The notes under the pieces: generated by a model
What the model was told of the DNA's origin: nothing
Databases searched by the model: none
Seen by the model: the letters and a program-made list of their open reading frames with translations, nothing else
Source of the DNA: Gemmatimonadota bacterium
GTDB taxonomy: Bacteria > Gemmatimonadota > Gemmatimonadetes > Longimicrobiales > Gaopeijiaceae
Assembly (NCBI GenBank): GCA_022822325.1
Contig: JAJEBW010000011.1
Span: forward strand, 1 to 37,809
DNA length: 37,809 nt
Reading direction: 5' to 3'
Shown here: in pieces, positions 8,960 through 16,423 of the stretch
Numbering within the stretch: the stretch's first letter is position 1
How the letters are laid out: each line of letters opens with the position of its first letter
Program-made: the position numbers and the translations under genes

Positions 8960-9399
8960 CAGCCCACCTCGTCGAGGGTGTCCCCGGCGCGCAGAACCAT
9001 CCGGCTCGTGTCCCTGTAGGGAATGCGGGATGCGGCCTCCGCGAGGGGCATCCAGGCGCAGGCGGTGATTCCCTCGGCGCTCTGCGGGACGGGTTCGCCG
9101 ATCCGGCTGCGCATCAGGAAGAAGGTGCAGTACTTGTGGATCATTTCACCATTCTGGCGGAAGATCCAGTCGATCGTTCCAAGTTGCGGGCCAACCCGCT
9201 CCGGCCGGATTCCCGTCTCCTCCTCGACCTCGCGCGCCGCCGTCTCGCGCAGCGTCTCGCCCCCCTCGATATGGCCCTTCGGCAGCGACCACCGGCCATA
9301 GGGATCGCGAATCACCAGGACATGCCACGCGCCCGCCAGCGACCGCACCACCACCCCCCCCGCGCTGCGTTCGATCCTCCCCGCCCGCACGCCATCCAT
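8956..9399 (-). CDS. Nudix (NUDIX) hydrolase
   Basis: A 147-aa pyrophosphohydrolase of the Nudix superfamily, cleaving nucleoside diphosphate-linked substrates. The Nudix box is complete: GHIEGGETLRETAAREVEEE continues as TGI, fitting G-x5-E-x7-REUxEExGU. A PKG sits just before it and WSLPKG fits a general MutT-like fold. I choose the ATG at 9397-9399 because GGAGGTG lies five to six bases upstream, an excellent ribosome site, and the fold begins right after it. The frame is open up to an ATG at 9597, but the extra 66 residues are low-complexity and unlike the family. The substrate is undetermined. The following AI-2E-family gene overlaps its stop by 4 bp. Confidence 0.88.
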   Translation of the reverse strand: MDGVRAGRIERSAGGVVVRSLAGAWHVLVIRDPYGRWSLPKGHIEGGETLRETAAREVEEETGIRPERVGPQLGTIDWIFRQNGEMIHKYCTFFLMRSRIGEPVPQSAEGITACAWMPLAEAASRIPYRDTSRMVLRAGDTLDEVGW

Positions 9400-9634
9400 C
9401 CCCACACCTCCGTTTCTGATTGTCATGGCCCCGGCCCGGAATTGGGCTGGGCCGTCTCCGTTCGGCGCGGCGCGAGATTCCGGAGTCCCCCCCGCCCGGG
9501 ATGTACGGGACCGCCGCCCGCTCGCCGCGCACTCCAGCACCGGACGCCGCTCCCACCGGGCCAGCGACCGCCACAGCCGCCCCGGCAACTCATCCATCGT
9601 CCCTTACCATTGCTTCGAATACCCGTTCCATCGC

Positions 9635-10621
9635 TCAAAAGATCGACAGGCTCAGGTACTTTTTCGGGTTTTCCTGAATGTCGGCCAGGAGCGCCCGCAT
9701 CTGTTCGATCGCCTCGGCCGCGTTGTCCGCCAGAGCGGGATCGCCCAGGAGACGTCCCAGCGATCCGTCGCCGTCCTCCGCCGAAGCCATCAGCGCATTG
9801 AAGCGCCCGAATGCGGAATCGGCCGTCGCCGCCGCGGAGCGGATCTCCTCCAGCGATGCGTTCATGTCTTCGGTGAGGGCGCGCACATTCTCGGCGCTGG
9901 CCTCGGCGTTGGCCATGATCCCTCCCACATCGAACCCGGCGATCATCGAATCGACCCGTTCGAAGGAGATGCGGGCCGAACGCGCCGCCGCACCCAACTC
10001 CTCCGCCGATGCATTGACCCCGCGCGACAGATCCTCGAAGCGCTCGGCCTGCTGCGCGATCATCTCGTTCAGCCCGTTGCTGATCTCCCCGATGTTGTCG
10101 ATGGCGTTCTTGAGATTGAGCGCCGTCTCTTCGGTGAAGGCGATCTCGAAGCGCTCGGAAATCACCGTCAGGTTGCGCGCGATCTCGTCGGCGGTCGCGG
10201 TCAGGCGCGAGAAGTCGGGCAGCGCCGTTCCGGGGAGCACGCCTTCCTGCGGATAGTCCAGGAATTCGCCCTGGGGGAAGTCCGCCCGGTTCAGGATCTC
10301 GGCCTGCCAGTCGCCGAAGAGCGATTCGGGCGCGACCAGCACGGCCGCATTCTCGGGCAGCGCGAGGCCGGGATCGACGCTCAGATCCACCAGCACGGCG
10401 TCGCCCCCGGGCGCGAGCCGCACCTCCTCCACCCGCCCCACCGCCACCCCCCGGAAGCGGACGCTGGCGCCCGGCACGAGCTGTCCCACGCTGGCCGACG
10501 CGGCCGTGAGCTCGACCATGCTGCGCCGCCATCCGCCCTGCAGCCAGATCGTCCCCACCACCGCCACCGCGATGCCGAGCAGCACCACGAACCCCACCAG
10601 GGCTTCGCGTCTTCGGTCCAT
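9635..10621 (-). CDS. mlaD: MlaD/Mce family lipid-transport substrate-binding protein
   Basis: The periplasmic lipid-binding part of an Mla-type ABC transporter that moves phospholipids between outer and inner membranes. Residues about 8-28 form a single transmembrane anchor (VGFVVLLGIAVAVVGTIWL). An Mce/MlaD domain follows at about 35-120 with the conserved PGASVRFRGVAVGRVEEV. The rest, to residue 328, is long helical and predicted coiled coil, with many Ala, Glu and Asn in heptad-like order, longer than E. coli MlaD (183 aa) and closer to Mce proteins of other phyla. It is the last gene of the mlaE-mlaF-mlaD set on this strand, 67 bp after mlaF. Confidence 0.88.
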   Translation of the reverse strand: MDRRREALVGFVVLLGIAVAVVGTIWLQGGWRRSMVELTAASASVGQLVPGASVRFRGVAVGRVEEVRLAPGGDAVLVDLSVDPGLALPENAAVLVAPESLFGDWQAEILNRADFPQGEFLDYPQEGVLPGTALPDFSRLTATADEIARNLTVISERFEIAFTEETALNLKNAIDNIGEISNGLNEMIAQQAERFEDLSRGVNASAEELGAAARSARISFERVDSMIAGFDVGGIMANAEASAENVRALTEDMNASLEEIRSAAATADSAFGRFNALMASAEDGDGSLGRLLGDPALADNAAEAIEQMRALLADIQENPKKYLSLSIF

Positions 10622-10688
10622 TGTCCTCTCCTCGTCTGGGCGTTCCGGACGGCGCCGCCATCTCGCGCGGCGCGTTGCGGGTTCGGGT

Positions 10689-11468
10689 TCAGCGCTCCGC
10701 CCGGTCTTCGGACCGCGCGCGCCCGGCCCCGAAGTAAAGATCGGGATTCCCCTCGACGAAGCCTCGCAGCACCGGATCGGCGGCGGCCCGCACCTCCGCC
10801 GGCGTGCCCGTGAAGCGCGCCTTTCCCTCGTGCAGCATCGTGATCCGGTCGGCCACCCGGAAGGCGCTGGTCATGTCGTGCGTGACCACGAGGCCTGTCA
10901 CTCCGAGCTCGTCGCGCATACGGAGTATAAGCCGGTCGATCACCGCAGTGGTGACCGGGTCCAGTCCGGTGGTGGGTTCGTCGTAGAGGAGGTAGCGCGG
11001 CGAGGGAGCGATCGCCCGCGCCAGCCCGGCCCGTTTCCGCTGTCCTCCGCTGAGCTGCGCCGGGTAGCGGTCCCCCATCCCCGCAAGCTCCACGAGCGCC
11101 AGGCAATCCTCCGTGCGCGCCCGAATGCGCCGCCGGTCCCAGCCCGGCATCCTGCGCAGCCCCATCCCCACATTCTCGGCGACCGTCATGGAGTCGAAGA
11201 GAGCGGCGAACTGGAAGACGTAGCCGATCCGCCTCCGCAACCGGACGAGCGCCCGCCCCTTCAGCTCCGGCACGGCCGCGCCGTCCACCGTCACCGAACC
11301 CGAGTCCGGAGTCAGGAGTCCCACCACATGCTTGAGCAGCACCGACTTGCCGCTTCCCGAGGGACCCACGATCGCCGCCGTCTCGCCGTCCGTCACCCGC
11401 AGCGTGAAGCCCCGCAGCACATCGCGCGGACCGAAGGACTTGCGCACCTCGCGGAGATGGATTCCCAC
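10689..11468 (-). CDS. mlaF: Mla ABC transporter ATP-binding protein
   Basis: A 259-aa ABC ATPase that powers lipid transport with MlaE and MlaD. Walker A GPSGSGKS is at 35-42, the signature LSGGQRKRAGLARA in the middle, Walker B with the catalytic Glu as YLLYDEPTTGLDPVT, and the switch His in VVTHDM. The LSGGQRKRAGLARA signature is typical of the MlaF/Mkl group serving Mce transporters. It starts 9 bp after the mlaE stop, which supports co-transcription, and mlaD follows. Confidence 0.92.
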   Translation of the reverse strand: MGIHLREVRKSFGPRDVLRGFTLRVTDGETAAIVGPSGSGKSVLLKHVVGLLTPDSGSVTVDGAAVPELKGRALVRLRRRIGYVFQFAALFDSMTVAENVGMGLRRMPGWDRRRIRARTEDCLALVELAGMGDRYPAQLSGGQRKRAGLARAIAPSPRYLLYDEPTTGLDPVTTAVIDRLILRMRDELGVTGLVVTHDMTSAFRVADRITMLHEGKARFTGTPAEVRAAADPVLRGFVEGNPDLYFGAGRARSEDRAER

Positions 11469-11477
11469 TTTGCGCCT

Positions 11478-12260
11478 CTACAGCAGGACGGCCGCCCAGA
11501 AGGCGTCCAGACAGAGGATGAGCATGCTCGCCACCACCACCGTCCGGGTCGCGCTTCGGCCCACTCCCTCCGCCCCGCCCTCGGTTCTCAGCCCGCAGTA
11601 GCACCCCACGCCCGTCACGATCGCGCCGAAGGAAACCGACTTGATGACCGCGAACCAGACGTCCCAGGGATCGAAGAAGAGCCGCAACCCCTTGACGAAC
11701 TCCGGCGACGACATGTCCAGAAGCTGCAGCGCCGTCACCCACCCCGAGGCGATTCCGATCGTCATGGCCAGGAGCACCACGATGGGAAACATGAGGACCG
11801 CGGCGAGGATTCGGGGGACGACCAGGTAGGCGAGCGGATCGTAGGCGAGCGTCTCCAGGGCGTCGACCTGTTCGGTGACGCGCATGGTGCCGAGTTCGGC
11901 CGAGATGTTGGCACCGACGCGTCCGGCCAGCGTCAGCGCGGTGAGGACCGGTCCCAGCTCCAGGATCATCGTCTTCCCCACCAGCGTGCCCACGAAATAG
12001 ACGGGAATGGCGCCGGTCAGGGTGTAGGAGGCCTGCAGCGACATCACGATGCCGGTGAAGGTCGCGATGAAGAGCGCGATGGGAACGGAGGCCACTCCGA
12101 TGCGGGCCATCTCGGGGAGCAGATTGGGGAACCAGACGCCGGCGTTGCGCAGCGAACGGAAGGCGGCCGCAAAGAGGGTCGCGGCGCGTCCCAGCTCCTC
12201 CAGGAGGGCAAGGAACCGGACGCCGAGGGTCGAGAAGGGGCGCAGGACCGATTCGATCAT
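11478..12260 (-). CDS. mlaE: Mla ABC transporter permease
   Basis: A 260-aa MlaE-family permease, the membrane subunit of the phospholipid transporter. An N-terminal amphipathic segment is followed by several hydrophobic helices. The family hallmark ELGTMRVTEQVDALETL lies just past the middle. The C-terminus ends with a hydrophobic helix. It begins 4 bp after the stop of the small upstream gene and ends 9 bp before mlaF, so all four are probably one transcription unit. Confidence 0.93.
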   Translation of the reverse strand: MIESVLRPFSTLGVRFLALLEELGRAATLFAAAFRSLRNAGVWFPNLLPEMARIGVASVPIALFIATFTGIVMSLQASYTLTGAIPVYFVGTLVGKTMILELGPVLTALTLAGRVGANISAELGTMRVTEQVDALETLAYDPLAYLVVPRILAAVLMFPIVVLLAMTIGIASGWVTALQLLDMSSPEFVKGLRLFFDPWDVWFAVIKSVSFGAIVTGVGCYCGLRTEGGAEGVGRSATRTVVVASMLILCLDAFWAAVLL

Positions 12261-12264
12261 CCGA

Positions 12265-12654
12265 TTACCGGGGGGACCGGGCCGGATGGGCGAGGTACGG
12301 GGCGGGCTTGCGGGGAAAGGCGCTCAGGATGAAGACGACCGGGTCCGGCGCGGCTGCGGATTCCCGCGGGTGACGCCACCGCAGCACGACTTCGCGCATC
12401 GATTCGGGGGAAGCGCGCAGGACGGCCTCCACCTCCAGCTCCTGTTCGGGGGACTCGATGCGGAGACGAATCAGCTCGCCGGGGGAATCCTTCGGACTGC
12501 GCCGGGGATTGCGAAAGAGGGTGCGGGTCGAACGCCGTCCCGAGGGAAGGGAGCGGGCCACGCGAATGCGGTCGAGCCAGTCGGGCGGGTAGCTGATTCG
12601 GTAGCCGAAACCGGCCTGATCCCGGCCCTCCGCCATGCGGTTGTGCCGCGCCAT
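12265..12654 (-). CDS. Small conserved hypothetical protein upstream of mlaE
   Basis: A 129-aa soluble, basic protein that I do not recognise. It has no signal peptide or membrane segment. It reads as a mixed alpha/beta protein with the motif FGYRISYPPDWLDRIRVAR near the start and a C-terminal half containing LEVEAVLR and EVVLRWRHP. The start chosen is the ATG at 12652-12654, preceded by GGAGG at a five-base spacing; the frame is open further up, but without such a site. Its stop is 4 bp before mlaE, so it may act with the Mla transporter or just share its transcript. Confidence 0.65.
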   Translation of the reverse strand: MARHNRMAEGRDQAGFGYRISYPPDWLDRIRVARSLPSGRRSTRTLFRNPRRSPKDSPGELIRLRIESPEQELEVEAVLRASPESMREVVLRWRHPRESAAAPDPVVFILSAFPRKPAPYLAHPARSPR

Positions 12655-12860
12655 CCAATCCTCCGGGTCTTGACCCGCCCGCCACTTCGTTGCAATCGTT
12701 GTCGCATGGGCGGGCCGTCCCGCATTCACGCGTCTCTTCCGGCGGCCGCCAGGATCTCCCCACCCCACCTCCTCCGGCCACCCGGCCTCTTCCGCAGCCG
12801 TCCGGCGCCGTTCGTGCGCGCAAGACCGAGCCCCGCCATGAACGGCCCAGGGTCACCCGA

Positions 12861-12898
12861 AATTCCCCATGGACATCGCAATTCCCCATGGACATCGC
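12861..12898 (+). repeat. 19-bp tandem duplication across the rho start codon
   Basis: Two identical 19-bp copies (AATTCCCCATGGACATCGC) lie at 12861-12879 and 12880-12898. Each carries an ATG, at 12869 and 12888. Because 19 is not a multiple of three, the two ATGs are in different frames. The 5' flank contains GTCACCCG, and the copies share TTCCCCAT and the 19-bp period with some units of the array upstream of trxB. Confidence 0.9.
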
Positions 12899-12913
12899 CG
12901 AACTGAAGAATAG
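12869..12913 (+). CDS. Possible 14-codon leader ORF overlapping rho start
   Basis: The ATG in the first copy of the 19-bp duplication opens a 14-codon frame, [14 protein letters not shown], ending at TAG 12911-12913, inside the fifth to ninth codons of rho in another frame. No ribosome site is evident for either ATG. Translation here could compete with or re-initiate into rho; it may also be a by-product of the duplication. There is no independent evidence of expression. Confidence 0.25.
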   Translation: MDIAIPHGHRRTEE

Positions 12914-14141
12914 CACGATTGCCGATCTGCGGTCCCGCGCGGCGGCGCTCGAGATTCCCGCAACCCCCGCTCACAGCCGGCAGGAGCTGGTCGCGAAGAT
13001 TCACCAGGAGCTGACGCGGAGGGGAGAGGCGCCCACCGGCCGGGGCGTGCTCGACATCATGCCGGACGGATACGGCTTCCTGCGTTCGCCGGCCTGGAAC
13101 TACCTTGCCGGGCCGGACGACATCTATGTGGCCAAGGGGCTGATCGCGTCGCGCAAGCTGCGCCGCGGCGACGCCGTCGAGGGTCCGGTGCGCATCTCCG
13201 GGCGGGCCGACCGCTACCTGGCGCTGGCGGAGATCGAGCGGATCAATGGACTGGCGCCCGCGGAGATCGCCGATCGGCCGAACTTCGAGGATCTGCGCCC
13301 CTGGCACCCCGACCGGCGGCTGCGGCTGGAGGCTCCGGGCGGAGAGCTGACGGTGCGGATGATCGATCTGATCGCGCCGCTGGGGATGGGGCAACGCGGA
13401 CTGATCGTTTCCCCTCCCAAGGCGGGCAAAACGACGATACTGCGCGACATCGGCCACGCCGTCACATCCCATCATCCCGATGTGCAGTTGGTCGTCCTGC
13501 TCATCGACGAGCGCCCCGAAGAGGTCACCGAGATGCGCGACAGCGTCGGCGGCGAGGTGATCGCATCCACCTTCGACGAGAGCGCGACGAGTCATCGCCA
13601 GGCCGCCGAGATGGCGCTGGCCAGGGCGCGGCGGCAGGTCGAGCACGGGCGCGACGTGGTGCTGCTTCTGGACTCCATCACCCGTCTGGCGCGGGCCTAC
13701 AATCTGCTGGCGCCCCAATCGGGAAGGCTCCTCTCCGGCGGGGTCGCGGCCAACGCCCTGGCCAAACCGAAGCGGTTCTTCGGCTCGGCGCGGAGCGTCC
13801 ACGAAGGGGGGTCGCTCACGATCATCGCCACCTGCCTGATCGAGACGGGAAGCCGCATGGACCAGGTGATCTTCGAGGAGTTCAAGGGGACCGGCAACAT
13901 GGAGCTGGTGCTGAGCCGCGAGATCAGCGAACGGCGCATCTTCCCGGCCATCGACCTGAACAAGTCCGGCACCCGGCGCGAGGAGTTGCTGCTGACGGAG
14001 CGGGAGCTGAACCGGGTCTATCTGCTGCGCAACTTCCTGGGACAGATGCCCGAAGCGGAGGCGACCGAGTTCCTGATCGAGCGCATGTCGCGCTACCGCC
14101 ACAACTATGGCTTCCTCCGGGCGATGGCGAGCGGCGAATAG
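12888..14141 (+). CDS. rho: Transcription termination factor Rho
   Basis: A hexameric RNA helicase ending transcription at Rho-dependent sites. At 417 aa it matches the usual length. The N-terminal helical Rho_N region ([15 protein letters not shown]) is followed by the cold-shock-like RNA-binding domain ([15 protein letters not shown]) and the ATPase core: Walker [22 protein letters not shown], the Walker B region ([16 protein letters not shown]) and the Q/R-loop region ([20 protein letters not shown]). The start at 12888 gives the conserved N-terminus; the frame open to 12690 adds unrelated residues. A 19-bp duplication creates an upstream out-of-frame ATG. It is divergent from the mla cluster, with a 233-bp gap before its start. 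Confidence 0.95.
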   Translation: MDIAELKNSTIADLRSRAAALEIPATPAHSRQELVAKIHQELTRRGEAPTGRGVLDIMPDGYGFLRSPAWNYLAGPDDIYVAKGLIASRKLRRGDAVEGPVRISGRADRYLALAEIERINGLAPAEIADRPNFEDLRPWHPDRRLRLEAPGGELTVRMIDLIAPLGMGQRGLIVSPPKAGKTTILRDIGHAVTSHHPDVQLVVLLIDERPEEVTEMRDSVGGEVIASTFDESATSHRQAAEMALARARRQVEHGRDVVLLLDSITRLARAYNLLAPQSGRLLSGGVAANALAKPKRFFGSARSVHEGGSLTIIATCLIETGSRMDQVIFEEFKGTGNMELVLSREISERRIFPAIDLNKSGTRREELLLTERELNRVYLLRNFLGQMPEAEATEFLIERMSRYRHNYGFLRAMASGE

Positions 14142-14340
14142 CCCCCGTTGCCGCTGCTCCCGTCGGCGCGGGCGTCCGGTTCGGCGGGGGCGACTCGGCC
14201 GGATCCACCCGAGAGTCGCCGAGCGAAGCGCTGGCCAGCTCCGGGACCGGTCCCGCGGGAGGGCGGGCTTGGAAACGCGGCGGGAATCGGGTTGGGGAAG
14301 ACGCCCCCGGGAATGCGTCGCTTCGGGGCGGGGGCCTCGC

Positions 14341-14907
14341 CTATCCGTCCACGCGAGCCCGATCGCCCTTCGGAGCTCCGGCGTCCCGGTAGCGCGGATT
14401 GACGACCAGGTCGCCGGAATCGAAGATCTTGCGATCCCACGGATAGACGACGGTCGCGTCGGTGGCCAGCGCGAAGTAGTCCGGCTGGTACCCGCGGGGG
14501 CGCACGAAGCAGGTGGCCGTGTGGATCTCCGCCGGTCCGACTTCGCGGAGAGCGGCCAGGGCGAGGCGCATGGTGTCGCCCGAGGTCGTGATCTCGTCGA
14601 CGATCAGGACCCGCTTGCCATGCGCCTGGCGAGGCGCGCTCGAGAGGATCGAGGGACGCCGCCGCACCGTCCCGCCCCGCTCGCGACGGGAGATCTCGAT
14701 CGAATGGAAGTCGCGGCGCATCATCGAGGCGACGACCGCGCCGGGAATCACGCCGGCCCGGGCAATCCCGATCACGACTTCGGGGTCGCAGGAGCGCGCA
14801 ACCTTCAGCGCCAAAGCGCGGCAGAGTTCGCCGAACATCTCCCAGGACAGTTCGAGGAGTTCGTCGGCCGGGGTCGCCTGCCGGTGGTCGAAGGTTCCGG
14901 TCAGCAT
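14341..14907 (-). CDS. Phosphoribosyltransferase family protein
   Basis: A type I phosphoribosyltransferase of about 188 aa. The PRPP-binding loop is VLIVDEITTSGDTM, with the preceding hydrophobic strand and paired acidic residues. An earlier segment (PEVVIGIARAGVIPGAVVA) matches the family's pyrophosphate-loop region. The substrate is not clear: relatives include hypoxanthine/xanthine types and the regulatory members. The start is uncertain. ATG at 14907 begins the conserved part; ATG at 14946 is another choice, and one at 15039 would overlap the divergent gene. Convergent with rho across 199 bp without a recognisable terminator, apart from a GGGACCGGTCCC palindrome at 14243-14254. Confidence 0.82.
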   Translation of the reverse strand: MLTGTFDHRQATPADELLELSWEMFGELCRALALKVARSCDPEVVIGIARAGVIPGAVVASMMRRDFHSIEISRRERGGTVRRRPSILSSAPRQAHGKRVLIVDEITTSGDTMRLALAALREVGPAEIHTATCFVRPRGYQPDYFALATDATVVYPWDRKIFDSGDLVVNPRYRDAGAPKGDRARVDG

Positions 14908-15037
14908 TTGTCTCTTCGCTCTCTCTGGTGCAGTTTCCCTGGCCATCCGCCCTTGTCCCGAGCTTCGCGCGGTCCGGGCTCGTCCCGCCGTAAGCGCGAG
15001 CCCCCGCCCCCTTCCCACGCCCGGAGCGCCGCCCGTC

Positions 15038-15484
15038 ATGTCCGCCGACGCCCAACGGATCGCCGACGAACGCCTGACCCGAGCGCTCGCCGAGAGCGGC
15101 GCGCCCGATCCCAGGGGCGGATGCCGCGACCAGTTGCGCCGTCTCAGGCGACGGAGCCCCGAGCGGTATGAGGAAGGGGTTGCATATTACCGCAACCGGC
15201 TGGTCCCGTCCATTGCCGGGGAGGAGGCCGATCCGCTCGCCGCCTGGCGCGACTACGCTCTCTTCATCGCCGAACTGGCCTCTCCGGGACGAGCGGTGGC
15301 GGTGGACGAGGAGGGGCGCTCGCGACCCTTTGCGGCGCCGGGCAAGCCCGCGGACATGGTGCTCCACCTGCCCGACCGGAACCGGGCGGCGGCGGTGTTG
15401 ATCGCGCTGCCGCCGGAGCCCTCCGCAGCGCAGCGGGCGACGCGCGACTGGCTGGTTCTCGGTCGCCGCGAGCTGGAACAGTGA
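15038..15484 (+). CDS. Hypothetical protein upstream of phosphopantetheinyl transferase
   Basis: A 148-aa protein with no family that I recognise. The N-terminal half is Arg/Glu-rich and likely helical (RIADERLTRALAE, then RRSPERYEEGVAYYRNR). The second half has strand-like segments (RAVAVDEEGRSRPF, DMVLHLPD, AAAVLIALP). No signal peptide or membrane segment is visible. The ATG at 15038 has CGGAG about 13 bases upstream. Its TGA overlaps the GTG start of the next gene by 4 bp (GTGA), so the two are probably coupled and perhaps related in function. Confidence 0.7.
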   Translation: MSADAQRIADERLTRALAESGAPDPRGGCRDQLRRLRRRSPERYEEGVAYYRNRLVPSIAGEEADPLAAWRDYALFIAELASPGRAVAVDEEGRSRPFAAPGKPADMVLHLPDRNRAAAVLIALPPEPSAAQRATRDWLVLGRRELEQ

Positions 15485-16281
15485 CCGACGCGCCGAAGAT
15501 CCGCGAGCCTGCGCGCGCCGCCAGGACCCCTTCCCGGCACGATCCGGAATCCTCGCCAGGCAGCCGGCACGGCCCCCATGCGATCGCCGGCCCGGCCACC
15601 GTGCACATCTGGGAGGGTTCGCTCCTGGCTTCGGCGCCCGCCCGGCGCGCGGCCCGGTCGCTGCTCTCCAACCGCGAGAAGGACCGCGCGGATCGATTCG
15701 TCCACCAGCGCCACCGCCGCCGCTACACCGTCGCGCAGGCCTGTCTTCGCCGGGTCGTGGGGCGCTTCCTCGACATTCGTCCCGAGGCGGTGCGCTTCCG
15801 GTTCGGCGCCTTCGGCAAGCCCTTCGTGCCCGGCGGACCGGCCTTCAACCAGTCCCATTCGGGCGAGCGCATCATGATCGCGGTGGCGCGCGGCGGCCGT
15901 CTCGGCATCGACGTCGAGGAGATCCGTCCCGTTCCCCTGATGCTGCGGATCGCGCGGCGGCGTCTCGCGCCGGACGAGGCCAGGGCGCTGCTCGCGGCGG
16001 GAGGAGAGGAGCGGACCGCGCGCTTCTTTCGCATCTGGACCCGCAAGGAGGCATTTCTCAAGGCGCTCGGGGTCGGGTTGACGCACCCGCTCCGCAACTT
16101 TTCGGTGGACATCGCGCCGGACACGACCCGGGCGCTCATTGACGCCGGCGACCTTCGGGAAGATCCGGACCGGTGGTTTCTGGGAAGCGTGCCCTCTGCG
16201 GCGGGCACCGCGGCGGCGCTCGCGTTGGACCGGCCCGGGGTCCGTCTCCGCCCGCTGGATTTCGACCCGGCCCAGCGGTGA
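15481..16281 (+). CDS. 4'-phosphopantetheinyl transferase (Sfp type)
   Basis: Transfers phosphopantetheine from CoA to a Ser of acyl or peptidyl carrier proteins, activating them. The Sfp-type motifs are all seen: FNQSHSGE at 123-130, GIDVEEI at 142-148 with the metal-binding Asp, and WTRKEAFLKALG at 186-197. At 266 aa it is normal to slightly long; the first about 35 residues are unrelated low-complexity sequence. The GTG start overlaps the preceding stop. No polyketide, peptide synthetase or carrier-protein gene occurs in the window, so the target lies elsewhere. No acpS-like gene is seen here either. Confidence 0.9.
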   Translation: MTDAPKIREPARAARTPSRHDPESSPGSRHGPHAIAGPATVHIWEGSLLASAPARRAARSLLSNREKDRADRFVHQRHRRRYTVAQACLRRVVGRFLDIRPEAVRFRFGAFGKPFVPGGPAFNQSHSGERIMIAVARGGRLGIDVEEIRPVPLMLRIARRRLAPDEARALLAAGGEERTARFFRIWTRKEAFLKALGVGLTHPLRNFSVDIAPDTTRALIDAGDLREDPDRWFLGSVPSAAGTAAALALDRPGVRLRPLDFDPAQR

Positions 16282-16423
16282 ACTCCCCGCCGACGGCGCC
16301 CGTCACCGCCCGGCGCAGGCATCTCGGCCGAACCGTCGCAGTGCAGGGCCCGGGGCACCGACCCCGCATCCGCCACCGAATCCCGATCGCGCGCAAGCGT
16401 CCCCTGCAAGCCGCGACGGGCGC

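Noticed and set aside
9354..9361. G8 tract in the Nudix gene as a second phase-variation site
   Set aside because: Runs of 8-9 are expected by chance in such GC-rich DNA, and the reading frame is intact.
12690..12887. 66-residue N-terminal extension of Rho
   Set aside because: Pro/Arg-rich, unlike Rho proteins, and crossing the divergent promoter region; the 12888 start gives the normal length.
14142..14340. Terminator between rho and the phosphoribosyltransferase gene
   Set aside because: There is only a 12-bp palindrome (GGGACCGGTCCC) without a T-run, and no stronger stem-loop was found.
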